Shown here: piece after piece, positions 1 to 7,061 of the stretch
How positions within the stretch are numbered: the first letter of the stretch is position 1
Layout: every line of letters starts with the position of its first letter
NCBI GenBank assembly: GCA_018902765.1
Contig: JAHIQC010000438.1
Coordinates: 1-12,227, forward strand
Direction of reading: 5' to 3'
Source: Actinomycetota bacterium
GTDB taxonomy: Bacteria > Actinomycetota > Coriobacteriia > Anaerosomatales > JAHIQC01
DNA length: 12,227 nt
Made by a program: the position numbers and the translations under genes
The notes under the pieces: generated by a model
What the model was told of the DNA's origin: nothing
What the model saw: only the letters and a program-made list of their open reading frames with translations
Databases searched by the model: none

Positions 1-1820
1 ACCCGACGGCGCGGGCGTCGGTCGCGCCTGAGTGCACGAGCTGCCACAGCGCGAAGGCGCCGGATCACGGTGCTCGAAACGCCCATGACGCCGGCATGGC
101 TACATGGTGCACCGGCTGTCACGCCGACAATCTGATGACGATCCACGAGGCCCAGAATGATGCTCAGGGCAAGCCGCTGGGCTGCATCATCTGTCACGGC
201 ACCACCGACGCGACGGTGAAGGCCGCGGTGCTGGCGAAGGACAAGAGCTGCACGGCCTGTCATGTTCCTCATGCCACACAGCACGCCAATACTTGGACCA
301 CGTGTGCAGGAGTCGGATGTCACAACGGGACCAACCTGGTTACCGTCCATACGCCAGTCGGTTGCGGCTGCCACAGCTCCGTTGACGTGAAGGTCACTTC
401 TGCCATCACCCTGCGCAACAAGAGCTGTATCGCGTGCCACAACCCCGTCGCGATACACGGGCCCGTGCACGAGGCCAGCACGACCTTCGCGGCACCAGTC
501 GTACCACCACCCCACGGCGATCCCAGCGGTGCGGGCTACATGATCAAGTGCCTGAGCTGTCATCGCACGAACCTGCTCGCGAACCATGGGAGCAACTACA
601 CCAACTGCGCGATGTGCCACCTGGTTGGCGGTCAGCGCTCCAGCTTCACCACGTGGAACAAGACCTGCATCACGGGGGCGTGTCACCCGGGATCGAGTGC
701 TCCTCATCCTGCGACGGTTGGCTACATCGAGCACAAGCACAACACGTTCGGCTCCGGCGTACAGCCTGAAGGTCTGTGCCAAGGCTGCCACGCGAACCCA
801 GAGGGCTGGCAGTGTGGCGCTCAGTTCGGCTGCCATGTGAACCAGGTCGGGCCGGCAACCAGTGTCGACTACCTCGCGCCGGTCACGGTGGCATCCGAGT
901 ACATCGCCGACCCGCTGACGTGGAAGCTCAGCGCCACGGATCAGGGCGATGGCGTGTCTGCGACGTACTATAGCTTCGATGGAGCGCCGTTCGCTCTCTA
1001 CACAGCCGCGAATTCCGTGAGCGGCATCGCCAATCCAGCCGACGCTTCTTTGCCGTATACCCACACACTGCGCTACTACTCCACGGATTTCGCAGGTCAC
1101 ACCGAAGCGATCCAGACCAAGAGCTACGACATCTCTGACATCACGCCGCCGATTGTCACTTTCAGCGGCATCTCGATGGGCGCTGGACAGTTTGTCGCCA
1201 CATCGACGTTGATGACCGTAGTCGACCCGAAGGTCAAGGGACTTAACACCGGAGTCGCGTTCATCTACACCGAGGTGAGCACCTACAAGACGAACTGGGG
1301 CTGGTTCCCGTATCAGATGTTCTATCAGCCGATGGCGAACTTCACGTACGCCCTCGACGGCACATGGGACATGACGCGCACCGTGAGTCCGCTGGAGACC
1401 TACGCCAAGGCTAAGAGCTCGCCTGGCTTCTGGCCGACATACGGAGGAACGATCAACGATGGTGGCGGCGGGAACGCGTGGTACGAGGTCCAGTACTACG
1501 CGCGGGATTATGCTGGCAACCAAACGCCGCTGACCTACGCGAAGCTGTACGTCGACAATACAGCTCCCGTGACCACGGCTTCGAGCTCGGGCACGTACAA
1601 GTGGCGACTGACGGCAAATGACAACCTCGCGGGCGTCGACAGGCTCTACTACAGCTTTGACGGCGCTGCATTCGTGCTCTACACGGCGACCGACGTATCG
1701 AACAATGGAGTCGTGAACCCCGGCGGGAACGCGTCGGGTGCGCATACTCTGCGATACTACGCGATCGACAAACTCGGCCTCACAGAAGCCATCAGCACGC
1801 TCAACTACAACGTCCCCTAG
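1..1820 (+). CDS. Secreted multiheme c-type cytochrome with OmpL47-like C-terminal modules (5' end outside window)
   Basis: The frame is open from the left edge, and a haem motif CTSCH is encoded at 33-47, before the first ATG at 96, so the gene starts upstream and the N-terminus is missing. Counting from that ATG, further CX2CH haem c sites begin at residues 5, 30, 52, 111, 152, 171 and 228, giving eight canonical sites. CX4CH sites lie at residues 70-76 and 191-197. Two odd sites, CXCH (90-93) and CX5CH (240-247), may or may not bind haem. From about residue 258 there are no more cysteines. Two copies of a beta-sandwich module containing YYSFDGA (residues 291-297 and 518-524) and HTLRYY flank a middle segment with YYARDYAGN. 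These resemble OmpL47-type domains. Multiheme cytochromes of this sort usually carry electrons outside the membrane; an extracellular electron-transfer role here is inference. No C-terminal membrane anchor or LPXTG motif is visible. Confidence 0.9.
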   Translation, partial: PTARASVAPECTSCHSAKAPDHGARNAHDAGMATWCTGCHADNLMTIHEAQNDAQGKPLGCIICHGTTDATVKAAVLAKDKSCTACHVPHATQHANTWTTCAGVGCHNGTNLVTVHTPVGCGCHSSVDVKVTSAITLRNKSCIACHNPVAIHGPVHEASTTFAAPVVPPPHGDPSGAGYMIKCLSCHRTNLLANHGSNYTNCAMCHLVGGQRSSFTTWNKTCITGACHPGSSAPHPATVGYIEHKHNTFGSGVQPEGLCQGCHANPEGWQCGAQFGCHVNQVGPATSVDYLAPVTVASEYIADPLTWKLSATDQGDGVSATYYSFDGAPFALYTAANSVSGIANPADASLPYTHTLRYYSTDFAGHTEAIQTKSYDISDITPPIVTFSGISMGAGQFVATSTLMTVVDPKVKGLNTGVAFIYTEVSTYKTNWGWFPYQMFYQPMANFTYALDGTWDMTRTVSPLETYAKAKSSPGFWPTYGGTINDGGGGNAWYEVQYYARDYAGNQTPLTYAKLYVDNTAPVTTASSSGTYKWRLTANDNLAGVDRLYYSFDGAAFVLYTATDVSNNGVVNPGGNASGAHTLRYYAIDKLGLTEAISTLNYNVP

Positions 1821-1866
1821 CGCCATGCAGGCGTTGGCCTCAAACCGATAGAGACCAGGCTTGCCG

Positions 1867-2286
1867 ATGAACGACGACGCGCTTCATGTGCACGACAGCG
1901 GCGATGACTTCGAGCTGTGCTCGTCGTGCGGGGGCCTGTGTTGCGCGCTGTATCTCGCGTACGACGAAGAGGGCGCCTACTCCGGCGATGGCTGGCTTCC
2001 TGAGTACATCGAGGTGTGGCTCGACCGCCTGCAGGCAAGCGGAGCGCTCGTGGTGCACCCCCGCTCGCTCGCTGCGGGAGCCGCCGGTGTGGAGCCGCTC
2101 CATGATCCGAGGATGAGTCACCTGCCCACGCCCGAGGGCGCGGCGTATCGGGCGTCGCTCCCGGCATGGGTCGACGTGCGCAAGTGCCAGTTCTGCCATC
2201 CCGAGACCGGCTGCCTGCTGCCGCGCGAGTTTCGCGCACCGCTGTGCAACGAGTGGGTTTGCGAACTATGGGAGCAGAGGCGCTGA
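1867..2286 (+). CDS. YkgJ-like Cys-rich putative metal-binding protein
   Basis: This is a 139-residue soluble protein with nine cysteines in two clusters. The N-terminal cluster is CSSCGGLCC (residues 18-26). The C-terminal cluster comprises C107, C110, C116, C127 and C132, in the setting CxFCxxxxGCxLPRxxRxPxC. This layout resembles the YkgJ/UPF0153 family, annotated as zinc- or iron-chelating, whose biochemical role is poorly known. The ATG at 1867 was chosen because CCAGG ends 7 bases upstream; an in-frame TTG at 1861 would sit too close to it. The gene lies 46 bp after the cytochrome on the same strand, so co-transcription is possible. There is no signal peptide, so it probably acts in the cytoplasm. 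The CQFCH at residues 107-111 looks like a haem c site but is better read as part of the metal-binding cluster. Confidence 0.75.
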   Translation: MNDDALHVHDSGDDFELCSSCGGLCCALYLAYDEEGAYSGDGWLPEYIEVWLDRLQASGALVVHPRSLAAGAAGVEPLHDPRMSHLPTPEGAAYRASLPAWVDVRKCQFCHPETGCLLPREFRAPLCNEWVCELWEQRR

Positions 2287-2323
2287 CCATCTAGTCAGGC
2301 GCGCGATTGCCGGGTGGCCGGGG

Positions 2324-2710
2324 CTATTCCGCCGCGGAATCGATGATCGCGACCATGCGGCCCTCGACCTCGTCCGCGACCGAGCCGATCTCGGCATCAG
2401 GGAAGAACTGCGCGATCAGACTCGGCCGCATCGTGGCGATCCAGACCTGATCATCCTTCTCGTAGACCATGACGGGACAAGGCAGCATGAGGCCGATCGT
2501 GATGTCTGCATCGAGTACCTTGCTCGCGAACCCGGCGTTGCACATCTCGATGATCGAGACGGGTGCGCGATCAAAGCCCTTCTCGGCAAGTGTCTCGGCA
2601 ACGTCATGGACGAACTGCACTCGGAAGCCATGCGCTTCGGCTGAGCCGATAACGGCCTCGACCGCCTCGCGGTAAGGCTTGGCGGTCGAGACGGTGTAAT
2701 CGAGATCCAT
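2324..2710 (-). CDS. DUF302 domain protein
   Basis: The product is 128 residues, essentially one DUF302 domain (COG3439) of the usual length. Family-like features are the SIIEMCNAGFASKVL segment (residues 52-66) followed by DADITIGLMLPCPVMVYE (68-85), with a conserved cysteine in each. The molecular function of DUF302 is not established. Members are small alpha/beta proteins often found beside redox or metal-related genes. The start is well supported: AAGGAG at 2718-2723 lies 7 bases upstream of the ATG at 2708-2710. That ribosome-binding site is itself inside a perfect 12-bp inverted repeat (2716-2752). The gene follows the subtilase gene by 56 bp on the same strand, so it may be read from that transcript. 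It converges with the YkgJ-like gene. Confidence 0.85.
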   Translation of the reverse strand: MDLDYTVSTAKPYREAVEAVIGSAEAHGFRVQFVHDVAETLAEKGFDRAPVSIIEMCNAGFASKVLDADITIGLMLPCPVMVYEKDDQVWIATMRPSLIAQFFPDAEIGSVADEVEGRMVAIIDSAAE

Positions 2711-2715
2711 GTGAT

Positions 2716-2752
2716 CACTCCTTGGTTAGAGATGGTGCACAACCAAGGAGTG
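2716..2752 (-). promoter_or_regulatory. Perfect 12-bp inverted repeat enclosing the DUF302 ribosome-binding site
   Basis: CACTCCTTGGTT (2716-2727) and AACCAAGGAGTG (2741-2752) are exact reverse complements separated by 13 bases. In the minus-strand transcript the second arm contains AAGGAG, the Shine-Dalgarno sequence of the DUF302 gene, and the first arm is its full complement. The hairpin would therefore hide the ribosome-binding site. The loop also contains the self-complementary GTGCAC. No T-run follows, so it does not look like an intrinsic terminator. A DNA operator for a dimeric regulator is the alternative reading. Confidence 0.65.
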
Positions 2753-2766
2753 TGTACCCCGCGACG

Positions 2767-5700
2767 CTACTTGATAGCCGTCATCACGCTGTCGCGTACA
2801 GTCTGCGACACCGCGTTCGTGCCGCCAATGAAGTGGATGGTCTGGATCATCTCTTTGTTCACTGACAGAGGCGCCCGAGCGGCGGGGGATAGCGTGGTGC
2901 CGCGAGTCAGCAACATGAGCGAGCGACGCGAGCCTAGCATCGCGCCGCCGGCCAGCGCGTCGGCGAAGTTCGTGCCGGTCACGATTCCAGCGCCTTCCCA
3001 GTACATGCCGTGCGAGGTGCTCCACGCGGCCACGAGCGCCGAGGTTCCGTAGCGATCCGACGCACCCTTGCGGATGACGTTGGCCTCACCGAGTTTGCCG
3101 TGAAGGGCGGCTTCGATCCCAGCCGGGACAGCGCTCTCTCCGCCGAGGATAACCGCGGACGTGACCTCGTTAGGGATGGAAAGGCCGCCATCAGGGTCGG
3201 CGAGGAGAAGCGGCCAGGAGTTGTGGCGGGCGGCGGGTGCGGCGGCCAGAGCATCGGGGTAGTTCTCGCCTGTGGCAACGAACGCCATACCGTCATACGC
3301 GGGTCCCTCAAGGAGGATGACCTGGTCGGCGACCATGCGTGCGGTGGCATAGCGGTCAGCGCCAGAGACACGCGTCACGCCACCATCGCCGACTACGTCC
3401 TCGATGCTCTCGATGACGGCCGCAGAGACCGCTCTGGTGCCCCCAAGTACATATACCGAGCTCGCGCCCAGGCGCTCCAACTCAGCAGCCGCACTGGCGG
3501 GCAACGTCGTTGAGTCGCACAGCAGCAGCGGACCATCGACAGCGCCGGCCAGCGCCGTTCCGCCCAGCGCATCGGGCCAGTTGCGACCGGTTGCGATCAC
3601 GACCGTCTCAGCGCCGTCGGGGAACGACATCTGAGATGCCTTCACGGCCGTCGCGAAACGGTCGGCACCGGCGACGGTCTTGGATGTCGGGACGCCGCGG
3701 GTGATGTGGAACGAGATCTCCTCGGCATCGCTCACATTGCCAAGATCGTCTTGCGCCCAGTAGCTCAAAGTGCGATTGCCCGGGATGGAGTTCACGGCAA
3801 CTGCCGTTGTGCCGTACACGTACGTCGGCTCATCACCATCGAACGCGTAGGCGATCCAGTCGACACCGCTGGGGTCGCTGGCCTGCAGCGTGATGGTGGC
3901 GCGGCTTGCGTACTCAGCCACAGCATCGTTGGTGATGGTTGGTCCGAATATGTCCTGGATCGAGGTGTACGCGTTGGCACGTCCTCCGGACACGCACATG
4001 CCGCCAAGGGCGTCGATCGGATCGGAACCCAGAATCAGGGCCTTCTTGAGTGTGGGGGCGTCAAGGTCGGGCCATTGTGACAAAGCCAGCGCAGCGATGC
4101 CTGCCGCGTGAGGCGTGGCCATGGACGTCCCGCTCATCGTCGCGTACGCGTTCGAGTAGTCCGCTTCGGTCCACGTGCCCGTCACGATGCTGACGTCGTC
4201 GACGGCCACGCCGACCAGTCCCACATCCGACGAGAACATGCCGTCGCTCACGAGCTGGAAGGCCAAGTTCACCGAAGGCTCTCCCGCAAAGGCGGAAAGG
4301 TCGATGTTCGCACGAGTGAAGCCGCCGCCCATCCAGCTGCTGAATCCAGTGAACGAAGCCACGGGCTGCCATGTGACCCCGTCGGTCGATGCCATGGAGC
4401 GCAGGTAGTCGACTCCAGGCTCGATCTCATAAAACAGGTTGCAGCCAAGCGCCACGCCGCCAGTGACCGCGGACATGTCGATCGGGGTGTTGAGCGTCAG
4501 CCAAGCATCCTCGTTGTTGCGGTAGTCGACGTTCGCTGCCGAGGAAGGAGCCGAAACACTGTATGCGGTTGAGAGACTCCACGCGCGTCGCGCAAAGCTG
4601 GCGGTGCTCCAGTTGGCGAGAGAATCAAAGCGATCGGTGAACAATGGATTGGTCTCGACCAGCTCGATGTCGTCTATGGCCACTCCCGTGAACCCGTCGC
4701 CCGAAGATACGGAGCTATCGGAGGTGAAGCTGAAAGCGATGTAGACGGAGCTGGCCCCTGAGAACCCGGACAGGTCGAACGTCTCGGGCACGAAGCCGCC
4801 CGATGAGCCCGAGAGCGTCCCGAGCTCGCTCCAGGTCACTCCGTCGGCCGATGCCCATCCGAACAGGCTGTCGAAACCCTCCTCGGTGTCGTAGTACGCC
4901 TGGAATCGCAGCATCGCGCCGGACATCGAGCTTAAGTCCAGAGGCGTCGTCGATTTGATCCAAGAGTCTTCGTCATCGCCATAGTTGAACAGTGCGAAGG
5001 AGGAGGGGGCAGAGACAAACTCGGTGTTCGAAAGCGCCCACGGCGCGTTGTTGTATGCGGCCACGTCCCAGCCCGCAAGGCTCGAGCAGTCCGAGACGAG
5101 GGACTGGCTCGAGATGTCGGGAGTGAAGCGAGGGGCCGGACCTATAACGGTGCTAAGGATCTCATCGCCAGGCGCGAAGACGTCGACAGTCTCGGCGCCG
5201 TAGTTGGTGAACCATGCCGGCTCGTCGTTGTGATCGGTCGCGCCGATGGCCACTACGTTTGGTGAGTCATAGCACGACGGGTAGTTGGGCATCCAGTCCG
5301 TGTTCGAGGAATCGTTGCCTGCGGCGGCGACGAACAGGGCGTCGGTGTTGGCAATCGCATCGGCGAGCGCCTGCTCATAAGGTCCGCCGCCCCAGGAGTT
5401 CGACATGATGTCGGCGCCCATCATGTCGGCGTACTCGATGCACTCTATGGCCGCGTCGGTGGTTCCCCAGCCATCAGAGGTCAGGAACTTCATGGCCATG
5501 ATGCGCAGGTCTTGAGCGACACCGGAAACGCCGATACCGTTGTTGCCCACAGCGCCTATCGTGCCCGAGGTGTGCGTGCCATGCGAGTGGTCGTCGATCG
5601 GGTCGCCGTCGCGGTTCGCGAAGTCATAGCCGTAGATGTCGTCGACGAACCCGTTGTCATCATCATCGAGCATGTTGCCGGGGATCTCGCCCGCGTTCAC

Positions 5701-6303
5701 CCACATGTTGTCCGCGAGATCGGGATGGTTGTAATCGACACCGGTGTCGATGACCGCCACGATCACGTCGCTTGAGCCGGTCTGTTCTTCCCAAGCCACG
5801 GTCGCGTCGATGTCAGCGTCGACGGTGCCTCCGGTCTGCCCGGTGTTGTTCATGCCCCACAGCTCGTCGAAGCGAGGATCGTTCGGTATCGCGTCGACAT
5901 AGTGCAGGTAGTTGGGCTGCGCGTACTGGACGCCCGGGAGTTGTGCATAGCGCGCGACTGCGCTCTCGACCGATGCTCCCTTGGGCAAACGGGTGAGCTG
6001 CAGGCCGTGGGCACCCTTCACGTCGCGGATGAGCTTGGCGCCGACGCTCGTGTGAGCCGACGTCATGGCGCTGACTCCCGCACTCGGCTTGAAGCGCACG
6101 AGGACCTCGTCGGCAACATAGGGATTCCCCGCCGAGTCCAGCTTGGAACCAGCTGGCGGCTTGGGTTGCGAGACCTGCTTTGCGCTGCTGTTCGCAGGTG
6201 AAACCACGGTCGCCATCGCGCCCACTGGCAGAAGTCCCATGAGCAGTGCCGCAGTGACGAATGCGCGCAAGGCGCGTGTGAAGCGTCCAGAAATCCCGGA
6301 CAT
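2767..6303 (-). CDS. Secreted cell-wall-bound subtilisin-like serine protease (S8) with tandem jelly-roll insert and three CWB2 repeats
   Basis: The protein has 1178 residues. A signal peptide (positive start, hydrophobic stretch, likely cleavage after AMA at residue 31) is followed by a Fervidolysin-like prodomain (about 60-140). The peptidase S8 domain has catalytic Asp186 (VIDTGVD), His241 (HGTH), oxyanion Asn330 (AAGN) and Ser727 (GTSMATPHAAG), so it should be active. Between Asn330 and Ser727, residues about 402-709 hold two related MAM/choice-of-anchor-like modules of about 155 residues each. Both contain VSAPSS, DGVTW and GVAxDD. An OmpL47-like module (about 789-868) and three CWB2 repeats (about 875-970, 977-1069 and 1077-1178) follow. 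CWB2 repeats bind cell-wall polymers in Gram-positive bacteria, so the enzyme is probably displayed on the surface. The ATG at 6301-6303 has a G-rich site (GGGGGG) 5 bases upstream. The substrate is unknown. Confidence 0.93.
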   Translation of the reverse strand: MSGISGRFTRALRAFVTAALLMGLLPVGAMATVVSPANSSAKQVSQPKPPAGSKLDSAGNPYVADEVLVRFKPSAGVSAMTSAHTSVGAKLIRDVKGAHGLQLTRLPKGASVESAVARYAQLPGVQYAQPNYLHYVDAIPNDPRFDELWGMNNTGQTGGTVDADIDATVAWEEQTGSSDVIVAVIDTGVDYNHPDLADNMWVNAGEIPGNMLDDDDNGFVDDIYGYDFANRDGDPIDDHSHGTHTSGTIGAVGNNGIGVSGVAQDLRIMAMKFLTSDGWGTTDAAIECIEYADMMGADIMSNSWGGGPYEQALADAIANTDALFVAAAGNDSSNTDWMPNYPSCYDSPNVVAIGATDHNDEPAWFTNYGAETVDVFAPGDEILSTVIGPAPRFTPDISSQSLVSDCSSLAGWDVAAYNNAPWALSNTEFVSAPSSFALFNYGDDEDSWIKSTTPLDLSSMSGAMLRFQAYYDTEEGFDSLFGWASADGVTWSELGTLSGSSGGFVPETFDLSGFSGASSVYIAFSFTSDSSVSSGDGFTGVAIDDIELVETNPLFTDRFDSLANWSTASFARRAWSLSTAYSVSAPSSAANVDYRNNEDAWLTLNTPIDMSAVTGGVALGCNLFYEIEPGVDYLRSMASTDGVTWQPVASFTGFSSWMGGGFTRANIDLSAFAGEPSVNLAFQLVSDGMFSSDVGLVGVAVDDVSIVTGTWTEADYSNAYATMSGTSMATPHAAGIAALALSQWPDLDAPTLKKALILGSDPIDALGGMCVSGGRANAYTSIQDIFGPTITNDAVAEYASRATITLQASDPSGVDWIAYAFDGDEPTYVYGTTAVAVNSIPGNRTLSYWAQDDLGNVSDAEEISFHITRGVPTSKTVAGADRFATAVKASQMSFPDGAETVVIATGRNWPDALGGTALAGAVDGPLLLCDSTTLPASAAAELERLGASSVYVLGGTRAVSAAVIESIEDVVGDGGVTRVSGADRYATARMVADQVILLEGPAYDGMAFVATGENYPDALAAAPAARHNSWPLLLADPDGGLSIPNEVTSAVILGGESAVPAGIEAALHGKLGEANVIRKGASDRYGTSALVAAWSTSHGMYWEGAGIVTGTNFADALAGGAMLGSRRSLMLLTRGTTLSPAARAPLSVNKEMIQTIHFIGGTNAVSQTVRDSVMTAIK

Positions 6304-6325
6304 AGGTGCCCCCCAGTTCAGACAG

Positions 6326-6341
6326 GCCCGCGGGTGCGGGC
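6326..6341 (-). promoter_or_regulatory. GC-rich hairpin in the subtilase leader
   Basis: GCCCGC (6326-6331) and GCGGGC (6336-6341) can pair around a 4-base loop, in the stretch between a possible TAAACT -10 element (minus strand, 6362 to 6357) and the subtilase ATG. The hairpin ends about 22 bases before the start codon. It could stabilise or modulate the leader RNA. It may also reflect base composition alone, because the stem is only 6 bp. Confidence 0.3.
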
Positions 6342-6356
6342 GCGTTCTCCACGTCG

Positions 6357-6362
6357 AGTTTA
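6357..6362 (-). promoter_or_regulatory. Possible -10 element for the subtilase gene
   Basis: TAAACT on the minus strand lies about 54 bases upstream of the subtilase ATG in an otherwise GC-rich stretch. The hexamer 17 bases further upstream (TATCGC) is a poor -35 match, so this is a weak call based only on the -10. Confidence 0.25.
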
Positions 6363-6407
6363 TCCCGACCTACGAAGCCGCGATATCCACCTTCTGACGA
6401 ACGGCTG

Positions 6408-6450
6408 ATGTGTTTGGTTCAAGAGAGCTTGCATCGGACGACAAACACAT
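6408..6450. promoter_or_regulatory. 9-bp inverted repeat in the subtilase/rrf2 divergent region (possible operator)
   Basis: ATGTGTTTG (6408-6416) and CAAACACAT (6442-6450) are perfect reverse complements separated by 25 bases. The right arm abuts the -35 position of the presumed rrf2 promoter (-10 at 6472), and that promoter lacks a recognisable -35. The arm centres are about 34 bp apart, near three helical turns, so a regulator dimer or tetramer could bind both on one face. Which regulator binds is unknown. Confidence 0.4.
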
Positions 6451-6471
6451 GCGCGTCCGCTCAGACGCGGG

Positions 6472-6477
6472 TATACT
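6472..6477 (+). promoter_or_regulatory. -10 element of the rrf2 regulator gene
   Basis: TATACT is a good match to TATAAT and stands out in this GC-rich region, 95 bases before the rrf2 ATG. No -35 match is found 17 bases upstream (ATGCGC), which suggests regulator-dependent transcription or a weak promoter. Transcription would begin near 6484. Confidence 0.45.
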
Positions 6478-6487
6478 TTGCCAACCA

Positions 6488-6502
6488 GCAGGCATATCCT
6501 GC
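6488..6502. promoter_or_regulatory. Small palindrome at the presumed rrf2 transcription start
   Basis: GCAGG-CATAT-CCTGC is a 5-bp inverted repeat with an AT-rich centre, placed just after the expected start of the rrf2 transcript. Rrf2 regulators bind dyad sites and commonly repress their own genes, so an autoregulatory operator is a reasonable inference. The short arms keep confidence low. Confidence 0.3.
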
Positions 6503-6572
6503 GACAATCATCGGAGCAGGGTTTTGCCCCACCGACAAAAGCACTCGTTGCCCGGCACGACGAAAGGCGAAC

Positions 6573-7001
6573 ATGCCCGTCCAATGGCGAACTGATTACG
6601 CGGTGCGGCTCATGTACGAGGCCGCCCGTCTCGGCGCGGATGCCATGGCCACCGTGCAGCACCTCGCCGAGGCCGGATCCGTACCCTATGACTTCGCGCG
6701 TCAGATCGCCAACGAGCTCGTTCGCAGCGGGCTCATGGTCTCTCGTCGCGGCGCCCGCGGAGGCGTGGGGCTTGCACGACCCGCCGAGCACATAACCATT
6801 CACGACATCTTCATCGCCATGGGCGAGCGCACCAGCCTGTCGTTGTGCACGTCCGATCCGAGCGTGTGCGCTCGGAGTGGCGATTGTCCGATGCACAATG
6901 GCATCTGGCGCGAGCTCGACGAGATGATCGAGCACAAGCTCTCATCGGTCACACTCGCGCATTGTGTCGCGTGCGGAAGCCCGACTCTGGGCATGGCCTA
7001 G
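6573..7001 (+). CDS. Rrf2-family Fe-S transcriptional regulator
   Basis: This 142-residue protein begins MPVQWRTDYAVRLMYEAA, typical of Rrf2 winged-helix proteins. The helix-turn-helix (about 26-58) and the wing with RRGARGGVGLARP (58-70) follow. Three cysteines in C-x6-C-x5-C spacing (C92, C99, C105) occupy the [2Fe-2S]/[4Fe-4S] ligand position known in IscR, NsrR and RsrR, so it should hold a cluster and sense redox state, nitric oxide or Fe-S supply. An extra CVAC pair near the C-terminus (C131, C134) is not part of that standard ligand set. The ATG at 6573 is supported by AAAGG 5 bases upstream and by the family's N-terminus. The frame stays open further upstream, but that extension has no Rrf2 similarity. 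The CcmC-like gene 60 bp downstream is a likely target or partner. Confidence 0.88.
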   Translation: MPVQWRTDYAVRLMYEAARLGADAMATVQHLAEAGSVPYDFARQIANELVRSGLMVSRRGARGGVGLARPAEHITIHDIFIAMGERTSLSLCTSDPSVCARSGDCPMHNGIWRELDEMIEHKLSSVTLAHCVACGSPTLGMA

Positions 7002-7061
7002 AGAGCAGCTCACCGCTGCGCTGATAGAATTGCGTGGACGGTCCTACGAAACGAGGTCGCG

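Noticed and set aside
2185..2199. CQFCH in the YkgJ-like protein as a haem c site
   Set aside because: There is no signal peptide for export to a cytochrome c maturation site, and the cysteines fit the metal-binding cluster of the YkgJ family.
1817..2290. 157-codon open frame on the minus strand opposite the YkgJ-like gene
   Set aside because: Low-complexity Arg-rich translation with no recognisable domain; the opposite strand has ordered cysteine clusters typical of a real family.
2326..2340. ATTCCG-CCG-CGGAAT inverted repeat at the end of the DUF302 gene as a terminator
   Set aside because: It lies within the last codons and the stop, has a 3-base loop and no following T-run in either direction.
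3010..6352. Many long open frames on both strands within the subtilase gene, such as 4108-4572 (+), 3010-3513 (+) and 5813-6352 (-)
   Set aside because: They are shadows of a GC-rich coding frame: Arg/Ala/Pro-rich translations without domains or convincing ribosome-binding sites, lying over a gene with clear catalytic and wall-binding motifs.
6306..6572. N-terminal extension of the Rrf2 gene in the same open frame
   Set aside because: The extension has no family similarity and spans a -10 element, dyads and the real ribosome-binding site before 6573.
7005..7019. GCAGC-TCACC-GCTGC hairpin between rrf2 and the CcmC-like gene as a terminator
   Set aside because: Only 5 bp and no T-run; the two genes are more likely co-transcribed, although TAGAAT at 7025-7030 leaves room for an internal promoter.
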